A DNA stretch of 64,000 bases from Firmicutes bacterium HGW-Firmicutes-14 (GTDB lineage Bacteria > Bacillota > Thermincolia > Thermincolales > UBA2595), in NCBI GenBank assembly GCA_002840275.1, contig PHAB01000001.1:1-64000 (forward strand), in the 5' to 3' direction. The notes under the pieces are model-generated. The model did no database searches and was not told the origin of the DNA. It saw only the letters and a list, made by a program, of their open reading frames with translations. The position numbers and the translations under genes are program-made. How positions within the stretch are numbered: the stretch's first letter is position 1; each line of letters starts with the position of its first letter. Below, in pieces: positions 42,099-50,841 of this stretch.

Positions 42099-43266
42099 GG
42101 TCACCCCTCCCAAACCATATCTTTAACATCTCTTCCTCGAACTTGGCCCTTTTTATCGAATAATCCAGGAGAGTCCTTGGCAGAGTGATATTCCTCTTTA
42201 TATTTCCGGCCTTTATAATCAGCTGGTCACCTTTCTGGTTCAGGGAAAGTTCCTTTTTCTCTGTGAAGGGCATATTTATCGCAAAGATATAATCATCCCC
42301 ATCCTTATCAACCCTCTGTGCCCTTCCCCTGAATTTGATTTCAGCGGGATCCTCATCCTTAAAGATTTCATCAGCCATTCTTTTAAGCATTGCCGTTCCC
42401 ACAACCTCATTTTCAAATAAGGGGGCATAATATATTGGTATCGGTGAAAAGCTGTCAACTATCTCCTCCCTGTACTTCCTCTGAATATCCTTCCATGCCT
42501 TGAAGTAGTCATCTGTAACATCATCGGGAATTACCCTGTTGACAACCACCGCATCAACATTGAAGTCATAGATGTTCAGATAAGTAAAGCTTCTCTGGGT
42601 CTCTTTGATTACCATTTTTTCCGGATTTACCACAATTCTTATACTTGTCACATCCCGGTCGGAGAATACTTTTTTCATCTCATCAAGCTGGTAATACATC
42701 TTATCAATCTCATCCAGAACCTGCCCGGATGGCATCGGTATCTTCAAAATGGCTTCAGCAACAGGTCCGGCAATCTTGATAGCCTTTTTCTTAACCGGGA
42801 AAAGCTTTTCCATCCACCACCTGAGCATTTCGGGAAAACTCAGCAGGGCCAGGGTTTCTCCAGTCGGCGCACAATCAATAATGATTAAATCAAACCGGTT
42901 TTCCTTGTAATAACGCAGTATCCGGAGCAGGCTGAGCAGGTCTTCGATCCCCGGAAACACAGTTAGCTCCTGGGTGGTGATATCTTTGACAGCCCTGGCC
43001 GTAAAAAGCTCGGTGAGATATTTCTGGACCTTGCCCCAGCCTTCTTCAACCTCATGTATCGCGTCTATCTCCTGGGCCCAGAGGTTCGTCATAATTTCCA
43101 CAGGTTCATTTGATAACTTCATATCAAGGGAATCTCCCAGGCTGTGAGCCGGGTCGGTACTGACCACCAGGGTTTTCAATCCCTGTTCCGCACTTTTTAC
43201 CGCGGTTGCCGCAGCTATACTTGTTTTACCAACTCCGCCTTTACCGGTATACAGTATTATTCTCAT
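42091..43266 (-). CDS. ArsA/TRC40-family ATPase with C-terminal HSP20-like domain
   Basis: 391 aa. Deviant Walker A LYTGKGGVGKTSIAAATA, switch I DPAHSLGDSLD and switch II DLIIIDCAPTGETLALLSFP are those of ArsA/GET3 ATPases. Residues ~305-385 resemble the ArsA HSP20-like domain (GDDYIFAINMPFTEKKELSL). Single-unit members dimerise. No arsenic transporter is adjacent, so arsenite export is not supported; a role in protein handling or small-molecule response is possible. MarR-regulated from the gene upstream is likely: the interval contains 14-bp tandem repeats (43316-43356). Confidence 0.85.
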   Translation of the reverse strand: MRIILYTGKGGVGKTSIAAATAVKSAEQGLKTLVVSTDPAHSLGDSLDMKLSNEPVEIMTNLWAQEIDAIHEVEEGWGKVQKYLTELFTARAVKDITTQELTVFPGIEDLLSLLRILRYYKENRFDLIIIDCAPTGETLALLSFPEMLRWWMEKLFPVKKKAIKIAGPVAEAILKIPMPSGQVLDEIDKMYYQLDEMKKVFSDRDVTSIRIVVNPEKMVIKETQRSFTYLNIYDFNVDAVVVNRVIPDDVTDDYFKAWKDIQRKYREEIVDSFSPIPIYYAPLFENEVVGTAMLKRMADEIFKDEDPAEIKFRGRAQRVDKDGDDYIFAINMPFTEKKELSLNQKGDQLIIKAGNIKRNITLPRTLLDYSIKRAKFEEEMLKIWFGRGDHE

Positions 43267-43315
43267 GATAATCCTCCTTATTTAATTCAGTATATTTTTA
43301 CATAATATTGATAAC

Positions 43316-43356
43316 TTTACTTCTCTTAATTTACTTCTCTTAATTTATTTCTCTTT
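43316..43356. repeat. Three tandem 14-bp repeats before the ArsA-like gene
   Basis: TTTACTTCTCTTAA twice exactly, then TTTATTTCTCTTT, in the ArsA-like promoter interval. Could be regulator half-sites or replication slippage. Confidence 0.6.
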
Positions 43357-43395
43357 TCGAATACTACGTAATGCGAAATATATGTTCCGAAAAAT

Positions 43396-43410
43396 GCCCA
43401 TTAAATGGGC
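43396..43410 (-). terminator. Short terminator of the MarR gene
   Basis: GCCCATT/AATGGGC stem with one-base loop, followed on the minus strand by ATTTTT, 6 bp past the marR stop. Confidence 0.6.
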
Positions 43411-43415
43411 GGTGG

Positions 43416-43901
43416 TTATTCAATATCTATTTTCTTTAATACCTCCTCGTTTTTTTCAGCAGATTGACTGGCATTCAACTTCTTTTGCAGGGTGTTCATT
43501 ACTTTGAGAATCACGCGGGTCAGGAATTCTTTTTCTTCGTCAGTCAGCTCATCAACTACCATACTAATGTACCCCGATATCATTTCCTTCAGGCCTTTGA
43601 CCAGCTGTGCCCCCTCACCGGTGAGCCTTATTATTACTATTCTCCTGTCTGTTTCACTCCTGTCCCTCTTGACATACCCGCTCTTCACCAGCCTGTCAAC
43701 TATCCCTGTCGCAGTGCTCATAGGAGAATTTATATATTCGACCAGCTCAGTCATGGTAACCTCTTTTTGCTTGTCAAGAAAGAGCATGGTAAATATCTCG
43801 AATTTGGAGAACTTCAGATCAAGGTTAATCCATTCCTCAGGGAAATAGAGCTTTTTTATGTTTTCGATAAGCAAGTCTACAATGCTGTCCACATCAAACA
43901 T
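43416..43901 (-). CDS. MarR-family transcriptional regulator
   Basis: 161 aa winged-helix regulator. FEIFTMLFLDKQKEVTMTEL, INSPMSTATGIVDRLVKSG (recognition helix) and the wing RDRSETDRRIVIIRLT are typical. The start at 43901 lies behind GGAGGGAG. A perfect ATATTTC-N7-GAAATAT palindrome directly upstream (43917-43937) is its probable autoregulatory site. The ArsA-like gene follows 150 bp downstream on the same strand, across a weak terminator. Confidence 0.88.
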   Translation of the reverse strand: MFDVDSIVDLLIENIKKLYFPEEWINLDLKFSKFEIFTMLFLDKQKEVTMTELVEYINSPMSTATGIVDRLVKSGYVKRDRSETDRRIVIIRLTGEGAQLVKGLKEMISGYISMVVDELTDEEKEFLTRVILKVMNTLQKKLNASQSAEKNEEVLKKIDIE

Positions 43902-43916
43902 TACTTCTCCCTCCAA

Positions 43917-43937
43917 ATATTTCAGTATACGAAATAT
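43917..43937. promoter_or_regulatory. Probable MarR operator
   Basis: ATATTTC-AGTATAC-GAAATAT: 7-bp arms with a near-palindromic centre, immediately upstream of the marR ribosome-binding site. Confidence 0.7.
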
Positions 43938-44002
43938 CTTAAGTTAAGAATACTCTTTAAAACTGGTTCTGTCAATATACTTCAGCAGGAAAAATTAAAA
44001 CG

Positions 44003-44027
44003 CCCCTCCGCAGGCTCCTGCAAAGGG
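44003..44027. repeat. Repeated hairpin element, copy 1
   Basis: A 25-bp sequence containing CCGCAGGCTCCTGC flanked by CCCCT and AAAGGG; identical to 50951-50975. It folds as a stem GCAGG/CCTGC inside CCC/GGG and probably terminates the YoeB/YefM unit. Confidence 0.65.
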
Positions 44028-44055
44028 TGCGATTAGTATTAATGAATACCGGATG

Positions 44056-44316
44056 TTAATTATGATAGTGTCCACGGCAACTAATAATATTTATATTTAT
44101 CCCGTCAATTGAGTAAATTAACCGGTGTTCATCCGTAATCCTCCTGCTCCAGAAACCGGATAATTCAAATTTTAAAGCTTCTGGTTTTCCAATACCCCTG
44201 TTTCCATTCCGCTCTATATCTTTAATAAGCTCATTGATTCTTTTTAATATCTGTTTATTTTCTATCTGCCAGTATACATACTCTTCCCACGCCGTTTTGG
44301 TGAAAACTTTATTCAC
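44056..44316 (-). CDS. YoeB/Txe-family mRNA interferase toxin, TA module 2
   Basis: 86 aa, complete. TKTAWEEYVYWQIENKQILK, LIKDIERNGNRGIGKPEALK and the C-terminal SGFWSRRITDEHRLIYSI and CRGHYHN segments are those of YoeB, with the catalytic R, H and Y residues present. It cleaves mRNA in the ribosomal A site when free. Overlaps the antitoxin stop by 8 nt. Confidence 0.93.
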   Translation of the reverse strand: MNKVFTKTAWEEYVYWQIENKQILKRINELIKDIERNGNRGIGKPEALKFELSGFWSRRITDEHRLIYSIDGININIISCRGHYHN

Positions 44317-44563
44317 TGGTGAGTTCCGCCTTTATTGTTTGACCTGCTTTCAATTCCTCAATGGAGCGCATAAGTTTGTTGTAGTATTCGCGGTCACTTC
44401 TTACGTAAAGGTTCTCCATCAAATTATTGTACTCATCCTCTGATATGAGAACTACATTTCCACCACTTTTTCTTGTCACAATTATCGTTTCAAAATCTTC
44501 ATTGGCAGTATCACAGTATTTCTTAAGATTTTCTCTTAATGTAGAATAGTTCACTGCAAGCAT
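44309..44563 (-). CDS. YefM-family antitoxin, TA module 2
   Basis: 84 aa. LAVNYSTLRENLKKYCDTAN start, VTRKSGGNVVLISEDEYNNL core, then a toxin-wrapping helix (YVRSDREYYNKLMRSIEELK). Start at 44563 preceded by AGGGGGTG. A palindromic operator (44579-44594) lies immediately upstream. Confidence 0.92.
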   Translation of the reverse strand: MLAVNYSTLRENLKKYCDTANEDFETIIVTRKSGGNVVLISEDEYNNLMENLYVRSDREYYNKLMRSIEELKAGQTIKAELTSE

Positions 44564-44578
44564 AAAAAACACCCCCTC

Positions 44579-44594
44579 GTACAATATATTGTAC
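44579..44594. promoter_or_regulatory. YefM-type operator
   Basis: GTACAATATATTGTAC, a perfect 16-bp palindrome with the TGTACA-like core typical of YefM-YoeB operators, directly upstream of the antitoxin. Confidence 0.75.
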
Positions 44595-44659
44595 AATAAA
44601 CACTGTTTTTATGCAAGCATTTTTTAGATCACCAACGTAGACATGTGGGAATGAAGGGA

Positions 44660-46504
44660 TCAGTACCCCAAGGCGTTTAGCCGGGCCTGTTCCTTCTGTA
44701 TATAGACCTGTTCGTAACCTTCGGCTTCCAGTTCCGGGCGGCCGGCGGTGTAACCGGTGACCATAATCTTGGGCTGTTTTCCATCGTAGGTTCCTGTTTG
44801 GGGGTCAAAGGATGGAAGCAGCACATAATTGCAGACATTTAGATGCTGCATCCCTGCGTCTGTTGCGGAATAAAAAGATACCACACTGCCGCTTCCGTCT
44901 TTTACAAAACCGGCAATTGAAATACCGTGTTCCGGAACATTGCTCAAAAAGACGTGTTCGGTTCCGTCATGGTCAATCATAACAATCTGGTCACCGCCGC
45001 TGCGGTTAGCACCATGTATACGTTTACCGGGATCATGGGTCAGTATAATATAACGGTCATCCATGCGGAAGGCGGTTATGTCAAGCGCCGGACGCTGAGT
45101 TACCTGGTTTAGCCTTCCGGTTTCACTGTTCAGCACATACAGGCCAGCTTCACCGTAAAAGCGCCCATAACCCTCTGCCTTAATTGTGCGGCGGCTTGAA
45201 TCATCATCTATATCCTGGTTAACGGTGTAGGTATCCACCGCTGCGCCATCCGCCGCCCGCAGACAGGATATGGTGGTATTTTCTTCGTTCACAAGCTGGG
45301 TGACGATGCTTTTTCCGTCAAAGCCGAGCACCTGTGTGCCGGCGGCATAGGCATGATGACTGATACCGTCCCGGTTCAGGAGATAATACCGTTCATGGCC
45401 GGCAATCAGCAGCATATCATTTGTCACCAAGTAGTTCCCATCCAGGACAGGTAACACACTTTCCTCATAGAATTTAAAGTCCCGCAGGACGGTGTGCAGC
45501 CTGCCGTCTTCGCATACAACCAGGTTCACCGTATTTACGGTTTTTGAGTGCTCAAACAAATAATCTAATCCATTAACAGTTAAGGCATATGTATACATCC
45601 AGTCTTGGCTGCTGCCGGGCTTGGCTGCCGGTGAGATCCTGGCGCTTTCCATCGTTTTGCAGTCAATCCGGTACAACACTGCATCCTCCCCCTCTTGTCT
45701 GCTGGCGAAGAAGTAGGGAAGCGGGCTGCCGGTACCGGTCATGTTATAAAGGTGGTCAATTTCAGTTACCCCCACCGTCACCCCGGCAATAGTATTATAG
45801 ATATGGTCCTCGCTGTCAAGATACAAATACTTTGGTGGCAGCACGCCCCAGGCTGCATCCAGAAGCTGTTCCGGGGTGAATACCCCGTGGTCAGCCAGGT
45901 ACTGGGCCATGGTATAGGTGTAATTGCCGTTTCGCGTATAGGTCAAGGTCAGGGCGCGCGTGGAGAGTCCAACCGCAGCGGCCCGGGAGAAAAAGCCGTT
46001 GTCCCGGTCCCACAGCCTGACCTCATCCGCTGCAGCCACGCCGTTGGCTTCCCAGTTATCATTGCCGCTGATGGCCCGGCTTAGAAATATGGCATACTGT
46101 TCCAGGGTGGTGTTCTGGGCCGCGCCGTATTTCGTTTTGCTTACCCCCACGGTCAGCCCGCTCTGGTAGAGCCAGCCGACATGCTTATCTGCCCACTGAG
46201 GCACATCGGTGAAAGGGTGCTTCCATGTTCCGGCGAGCGCCTTGTCCTCGGCGCCCAGAAAACGCACCAGCATCACTGCCGCCTCCGCCCGGGTTAAATT
46301 CCGTTCCAGTTCAAAACCCTGGTCTGTGCCCAGAAAGAGTCCCAGCTGTTTCAACATTGCGGCCTGATCATATGGATCATTATTGATCCCGTCGGTATGT
46401 ACGCCGGTCATCCAGTAAGCATTGGTATTCTCCAGGGTAACTGCGCCCACAGACGGTGTCATCAGAAGCAAAAAAAGGAGCAGCATGCTTATTAATCTTG
46501 GCAT
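44660..46504 (-). CDS. Secreted S-layer-homology protein with a repetitive (propeller-like) C-terminal region
   Basis: 614 aa. Signal peptide (LISMLLLFLLLMTPSVGAV), then SLH domains (FELERNLTRAEAAVMLVRFL and HPFTDVPQWADKHVGWLYQS) that anchor to the cell wall. Residues ~230-590 alternate short beta-like units (YLYLDSEDHIYNTIAGV, VNGLDYLFEHSKTVNTV and similar) suggesting a propeller-like domain, as in DUF5050 proteins. Function outside anchoring unknown. GGGAGG precedes the ATG. Complete, unlike the SLH remnant at 19495-20888. Confidence 0.78.
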   Translation of the reverse strand: MPRLISMLLLFLLLMTPSVGAVTLENTNAYWMTGVHTDGINNDPYDQAAMLKQLGLFLGTDQGFELERNLTRAEAAVMLVRFLGAEDKALAGTWKHPFTDVPQWADKHVGWLYQSGLTVGVSKTKYGAAQNTTLEQYAIFLSRAISGNDNWEANGVAAADEVRLWDRDNGFFSRAAAVGLSTRALTLTYTRNGNYTYTMAQYLADHGVFTPEQLLDAAWGVLPPKYLYLDSEDHIYNTIAGVTVGVTEIDHLYNMTGTGSPLPYFFASRQEGEDAVLYRIDCKTMESARISPAAKPGSSQDWMYTYALTVNGLDYLFEHSKTVNTVNLVVCEDGRLHTVLRDFKFYEESVLPVLDGNYLVTNDMLLIAGHERYYLLNRDGISHHAYAAGTQVLGFDGKSIVTQLVNEENTTISCLRAADGAAVDTYTVNQDIDDDSSRRTIKAEGYGRFYGEAGLYVLNSETGRLNQVTQRPALDITAFRMDDRYIILTHDPGKRIHGANRSGGDQIVMIDHDGTEHVFLSNVPEHGISIAGFVKDGSGSVVSFYSATDAGMQHLNVCNYVLLPSFDPQTGTYDGKQPKIMVTGYTAGRPELEAEGYEQVYIQKEQARLNALGY

Positions 46505-46568
46505 TTGAGATTTCCTCCCTGCTAATGAGCCGTATTTCGCCGCTGAAAACGCAACTATTTACCTAAAA

Positions 46569-46724
46569 TTATTTATACTGCATCAATCGGGGTTGTTCGT
46601 TAATTCCTCCATAGAAAAACTTGCCATAGAACTCCTCGAACGCCAGGGCTACCACTACATCTAAGCTCCCGACATTGCACCTGACAAATACATCTCCCAA
46701 TTTACATTCCTTCCACTCACTCAT
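46569..46724 (-). pseudogene. hsdS 5' stub (type I restriction specificity subunit)
   Basis: Reads MSEWKECKLGDVFVRCNVGS, the usual first dozen residues of HsdS, but then diverges and stops after 51 codons; HsdS is normally about 400 aa. It starts inside the KilA-N stop codon (ATGAGTGA overlap). The specificity subunit is therefore lost from this locus. Confidence 0.65.
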
Positions 46725-47541
46725 TATTCTTGCCCTCCAGCATTCTGTGCCTTGCACCGTCAGCTAAAATCCGCATCTGCTGAATGGCAATTTTATTTAA
46801 TCTGTCAAGCCGGGCTTCTTGCGGCATTCCCTCATTTATAAAAAGAGCATTAAGATTTTCCAGGTTTGCCAGGCAGACCAGCTGTGAAACATCGGCATAG
46901 TCCCTGATGTTCCCTTTTTTATCAGGGTTCTTATCCCGCCACTGGGCAGCCGTCGTGCCAAAGAGCGCCATATTCAGGATGTCTGCCTCAGATGCGTAAA
47001 TGTAGTTGATTTGGTCTTTACTCAGCTTTGCCGGAATAAGGTTTTCCTTAATGGCATCAGTATGAATTCGGTAGTTTATTTTAGCCAGGTTTCTTCTGAT
47101 ATCCCAGCCGAGCTGTTTTCTTTCCTGGTCTTTAAGCCGCTGAAACTCTTTAATAAGATACAGTTTGAATTCAACTGAAATCCAGGAGGCAAATTCAAAG
47201 GCAATATCTTTGTGAGCATATGTTCCGCCGTAACGGCCGGATTTAGAGATTATTCCAATAGCATTAGTGGTTTCTATCCATTGTTTAGGAGTAAGGGTAA
47301 AACTGTTAAGTCCAGCCGTCTTTCTAAACCCGTCGAATTCGACGGGTTTAAAATCCGGGTTGTTAAGCTGCTCCCATATACCTAAAAACTCAATTGTATT
47401 GCGATTTCGAATCCAGTTTCTGATAATATCATCAGAACCATCTTCCTTTTTAAATTTCGCAATATCAGTGATACAGATATAATCGTCCTCATTGACGGTA
47501 TAAAATGATATTTCCTTATTCATCACATTGATCTTAGCCAT
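46717..47541 (-). CDS. KilA-N domain protein
   Basis: 274 aa. N-terminal KilA-N DNA-binding domain (DYICITDIAKFKKEDGSD, IIRNWIRNRNTIEFLGIWE, SGRYGGTYAHKDIAFEFASW, ISVEFKLYLIKEFQRLK). C-terminal half is unassigned and helical. Such genes are common in phages and inside type I restriction loci, where their role is unclear. Its ribosome-site junction (CAGGGTGGTG before the ATG) closely resembles that of rhuM upstream. Confidence 0.85.
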   Translation of the reverse strand: MAKINVMNKEISFYTVNEDDYICITDIAKFKKEDGSDDIIRNWIRNRNTIEFLGIWEQLNNPDFKPVEFDGFRKTAGLNSFTLTPKQWIETTNAIGIISKSGRYGGTYAHKDIAFEFASWISVEFKLYLIKEFQRLKDQERKQLGWDIRRNLAKINYRIHTDAIKENLIPAKLSKDQINYIYASEADILNMALFGTTAAQWRDKNPDKKGNIRDYADVSQLVCLANLENLNALFINEGMPQEARLDRLNKIAIQQMRILADGARHRMLEGKNNE

Positions 47542-47589
47542 TCTTACACACCACCCTGGTACATCTTTCTATAACCTCTCTCAACTACC

Positions 47590-48609
47590 TCACTTATCAG
47601 CCTTTTTCGTCAGCTTCTTCAGTTTTTTCTCAGCCTCAAAAAAGTGCCTTTCTACCTGTGTTGGCAAATCCCTGGTACGCTCCCGGTATATTTCATATTC
47701 CCGGCGGGCTTTTTCCAATGCCTCGGCATGGTAAACCGTGCCGCTGTGGGTGAGTATGTCCCGCTCGCTGGTCCGTAGGAAATCATCCAGCTTTTTGGCC
47801 CAATCCTTCATATACATCGGCTTGCCATTTAAAGCCTGAAGCTCGGCAAAATCCAGATACATGGAGACAATACGGTTTAAGACATCCAGCTCTTTTTCAT
47901 CCAAACAGTTTTTGGCGACCTTCGCTTCTTCGAGTGTTGGCCTGGAACCAATTAAACCGGTCATACCCATGTTTTCTTTTGTCCCATCGGCCCTGTCAAA
48001 AACTATCTCAGCCGCAGTATGCCCATGGGCTGCCCAGTGCATTTTGTTCTGCACGGTTTTAAAAAAAGTTTGGGTGATCTCCGCTCTGGAATCATAATCG
48101 ATGCTGGTAGCATATATGTCCAGGACCTGCCGCCAGAAAACCTTTTCAGACGACCGAATATCCCGAATGCGGGCAAGCAATTCCTTAAAGTAGTTGCCCC
48201 CGCCGGCCTGTTTCAGCAGGTCATCATTCATGGTAAAACCTTTGATGATATATTCCTTCAGCCTCTGGGTGGCCCATATTCTGAACTGGGTACCCCGGTG
48301 GGATTTCACCCGGTAACCCACAGAAATTATGACATCTAAGTTGTAGTAATCAACATTTCTTTCAGCCTTCCTGGCACCCTCATTTTGAACTGTTGCAAAA
48401 TTTGCAACAGTTGCCGAAGGTTCTAATTCTCCTTCTTCGTAGACATTTTTTATATGCCGGGATATAACCGACTTATCCCTTTGGAAAAGCTCCGCCATCT
48501 GGTTAAGGGAAAGCCAGACGGTTTCATCTTCCATTCTGACTTCAATTTTTGTCTGGCCGTCTTCGGTCTGGTACATCAACACTTCATTCGTGTTATCAAT
48601 CTTTGCCAT
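47590..48609 (-). CDS. RhuM-family protein
   Basis: 339 aa. TKIEVRMEDETVWLSLNQMA and ELFQRDKSVISRHIKNVYEE (winged helix), then NVDYYNLDVIISVGYRVKSH and RGTQFRIWATQRLKEYIIKG, all RhuM hallmarks. Probable DNA-binding with a Fic/Bro-like region; often found between hsdM and hsdS. ATG at 48609 overlaps the hsdM stop by 14 nt behind GGTGG. Confidence 0.88.
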   Translation of the reverse strand: MAKIDNTNEVLMYQTEDGQTKIEVRMEDETVWLSLNQMAELFQRDKSVISRHIKNVYEEGELEPSATVANFATVQNEGARKAERNVDYYNLDVIISVGYRVKSHRGTQFRIWATQRLKEYIIKGFTMNDDLLKQAGGGNYFKELLARIRDIRSSEKVFWRQVLDIYATSIDYDSRAEITQTFFKTVQNKMHWAAHGHTAAEIVFDRADGTKENMGMTGLIGSRPTLEEAKVAKNCLDEKELDVLNRIVSMYLDFAELQALNGKPMYMKDWAKKLDDFLRTSERDILTHSGTVYHAEALEKARREYEIYRERTRDLPTQVERHFFEAEKKLKKLTKKADK

Positions 48610-49387
48610 TGTTAACCACCACCCTGGCAAGATTTTCGAGGATCAGTGCATTCAGCCTTTCTTCTTCCTTAAGCTGTTCTTCAAACTCTTTTTTCAGCTT
48701 CGTAAATCTTTCTGCAAAATCAAAATCATCTTCATCATCAGGCAGGCCGACATACCTGCCCGGTGTCAGCACATAATCCAGTTCCCTGACCCTTTCTATA
48801 GGAGCGGAATTGCAAAAACCTTTTATGTCTTCATAATTCCCGTCCGGATTCCGCCAATTATGGTAAGTCCCCGCTATGGTTTGGATATCTTCCTGCGAAA
48901 GTTCCCGAGTCCTCCTGTTTATCAGGTGACCCATATTCCGGGCATCAATAAACAGGATTTCATCTATTCTGTTACGGAATTTGCCGTTTTCCTTGTTTCT
49001 GCTCAGGAACCACAGGCTGGCGGGAATCTGTGTGTTCAAAAAGAGTTTTGCCGGCAGGTTTACAATACAGTCAACCAGCCGGGCTTCGATTAGTTCTTTT
49101 CTTATCTCACCTTCACCGGAGCTCTTGGAGGTCAGAGCCCCTTTGGCCAGGACAAACCCGGCCTGCCCGCTGGGGCTGAGGTGATAGATAAAGTGCTGTA
49201 TCCAGGCATAGTTGGCATTACCGGTGGGCGGTGTGCCGTATTTCCACCTGCCGTCTTTTCTGAGTAAATCACCGCTCCAGTCACTGTCTGGCATCTATGT
49301 TTTTTCTGAGCTTGTCTGCCGCTTTCCAGAGCTGTTTTTCTATTGGTTCTTCTTTACTTCTTTGTTGTTCCTGTTATTCCTGGCCAT
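48596..49387 (-). pseudogene. hsdM pseudogene with frameshift and large internal deletion
   Basis: The 5' part reads MARNNRNNKEVKK and, after a frame change, EEPIEKQLWKAADKLRKNID, the N-terminus of a type I methylase. It then stops and joins abruptly to SDWSGDLLRKDGRW, the region just after the catalytic NPPF motif. From there 230 codons of C-terminal HsdM are open (GQAGFVLAKGALTSKSSGEG, VDCIVNLPAKLF, ELDYVLTPGRYVGL). The SAM-binding and NPPF parts are absent, so methylation activity is lost. No hsdR is in the window. Confidence 0.8.
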
Positions 49388-49480
49388 TTTGCACATCCTT
49401 TTTGGAATTTGTTTTCCTATTTATATTCTAGTAGAATTATAGTATAATTATATCAGAATAAATTAACGGAGGTCATCAAT

Positions 49481-49750
49481 ATGATTATAAAATCATCTAC
49501 AACACTGCGTAATGATTATAGCGCAATTTCAAAACTTGCCCATGAGAAAGCCGAACCGGTGTATATCACCAGAAACGGCGAAGGAGATCTCGTTGTTATG
49601 AGCATTGAGGCATTTGAGCGCAGAGAAGCCATGCTTGATCTGCGTGAAAAACTTTTATTTGCAGAACACCAGCGTCTTTCAGGAGAACCGGTAATATCTC
49701 TTGATGAAGCGCACAAAAGGCTGAAGGACAAAATCAATGAAAAAATATGA
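49481..49750 (+). CDS. Phd/YefM-family antitoxin, TA module 3
   Basis: 89 aa. SSTTLRNDYSAISKLAHEKA and ITRNGEGDLVVMSIEAFERR match the Phd/YefM domain. ACGGAGG precedes the ATG. Paralogous to the antitoxin at 18838-19110. Its stop lies inside the toxin gene. Confidence 0.9.
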   Translation: MIIKSSTTLRNDYSAISKLAHEKAEPVYITRNGEGDLVVMSIEAFERREAMLDLREKLLFAEHQRLSGEPVISLDEAHKRLKDKINEKI

Positions 49751-50060
49751 TGTAAAGTTACTTCCGGCCGCCTATTCAGATTTAGACGAAATATTTGATT
49801 ATATAATGGTTAATAATCAAGAGTCAGCAAACGGAATACTTGATAATATTATTCTGTCTTTGCATCGCCTTGGGAATTACCCGCATTCCGGAGCGCCGCT
49901 GCTCGATTGCTCTCTGAAAAAGTTTAATTTTAAAATGGTGGTCGTTGATCCATATATAGCCTTTTATCGCTTAATCGATGATCAGATTCTTGTATACCGC
50001 ATTTTACACGGCGCAAGGAACTGTCCGCACCTTCTGGAAAAGATGATGAAACTAAAATAA
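49737..50060 (+). CDS. RelE/ParE-family toxin, TA module 3
   Basis: 107 aa. YDVKLLPAAYSDLDEIFDYI, LGNYPHSGAPLLD, VVVDPYIAFYRLIDDQIL and VYRILHGARNCPHLLEKM are RelE/ParE features and resemble the toxin of module 1. Overlaps the antitoxin by 14 nt. Complete. Confidence 0.88.
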   Translation: MKKYDVKLLPAAYSDLDEIFDYIMVNNQESANGILDNIILSLHRLGNYPHSGAPLLDCSLKKFNFKMVVVDPYIAFYRLIDDQILVYRILHGARNCPHLLEKMMKLK

Positions 50061-50192
50061 TCATGCTGCTTCTCCAATTATGTGTGAATTCTCACAGACA
50101 TTTCCAATTTGAATTATTCAACATCTTTCGTTGTTTTCCTTGTTTTTTGTCAAATTCCACCCTCATTTAGGCTAGGCCCCCAAATCAAAAAA

Positions 50193-50225
50193 CCTGCATA
50201 ATTAAGAATAAACTTAATATGCAGG
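50193..50225 (-). terminator. Terminator of TA module 4
   Basis: CCTGCATAATTAAG/CTTAATATGCAGG stem followed on the minus strand by six Ts, 12 bp past the toxin stop. Its left arm and flank (50183-50202) recur exactly at 31986-32005. Confidence 0.85.
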
Positions 50226-50236
50226 CATCCACTCAT

Positions 50237-50563
50237 TTAAATGAACCTTTCCAGCAATATGTCCTCCACATTTCTTCTTCCATCTATTACTGCCAATACC
50301 CATACTTCATTTTCTTCAGTCTTATATATAATTCGCCAGGGTGGGCTGATTAACTCCCGGTAATTTACAATACCAAAAAATCTCAGTTCCGGGACAATTC
50401 TTCCCTGTAAAGGCATATGCCGCATGTTATCAGCCTTATGTTTAATGGCCAGATAAACTTTTTTTGCTTGAATTTCGCTGTCAGAAGCAATATATTCGAT
50501 AATTTTTTTTAAATCCTGCTGGGCAGCCTGAGTCCAGAAAACCCGGTATGTTTTCTTAGTCAT
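50237..50563 (-). CDS. RelE/ParE-family toxin, TA module 4
   Basis: 108 aa. YRVFWTQAAQQDLKKIIEYI, MRHMPLQGRIVPELRFFG, YRELISPPWRIIYKTEENEV and AVIDGRRNVEDIL fit ParE-like toxins. Starts in the antitoxin stop codon (ATGA overlap). Complete. Confidence 0.9.
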   Translation of the reverse strand: MTKKTYRVFWTQAAQQDLKKIIEYIASDSEIQAKKVYLAIKHKADNMRHMPLQGRIVPELRFFGIVNYRELISPPWRIIYKTEENEVWVLAVIDGRRNVEDILLERFI

Positions 50564-50841
50564 GGTCTTTCGATGTCAAAGGCCCGGTCTAAACCTGAAA
50601 AAAAGTCTTCTTGTGATAAGAATTTTCCATTATTAATATCACGTTCACCTTGAGTCAGTAATTTTAATAAGCCGATGGCTTTTTTCATTTTTTCGTAAGA
50701 TTCAGTGTCCAGCAAAACCGCCTTAGCCTCTCCGTTTTGAGTAACATAAACGGGTCTGTGGGTCTCGTTTACTTGTTCCAGAATCTCGGCCGCGTTGGCT
50801 TTAATATAGGAAATGGGCCTGATATCTTCCTTAATATTCAT
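50560..50841 (-). CDS. Phd/YefM-family antitoxin, TA module 4
   Basis: 93 aa from the ATG at 50841. IRPISYIKANAAEILEQVNE, RPVYVTQNGEAKAVLLDTES and a toxin-binding tail GKFLSQEDFFSGLDRAFD. A longer start at 50874 is possible, but GGGGTGATG lies before 50841. Cotranscribed with its ParE toxin. Confidence 0.9.
   Translation of the reverse strand: MNIKEDIRPISYIKANAAEILEQVNETHRPVYVTQNGEAKAVLLDTESYEKMKKAIGLLKLLTQGERDINNGKFLSQEDFFSGLDRAFDIERP

Noticed and set aside
42091-43266. Arsenite efflux ATPase
   Set aside because: ArsA family is clear, but no arsB, arsD or arsR is present, so the arsenic role is not claimed.
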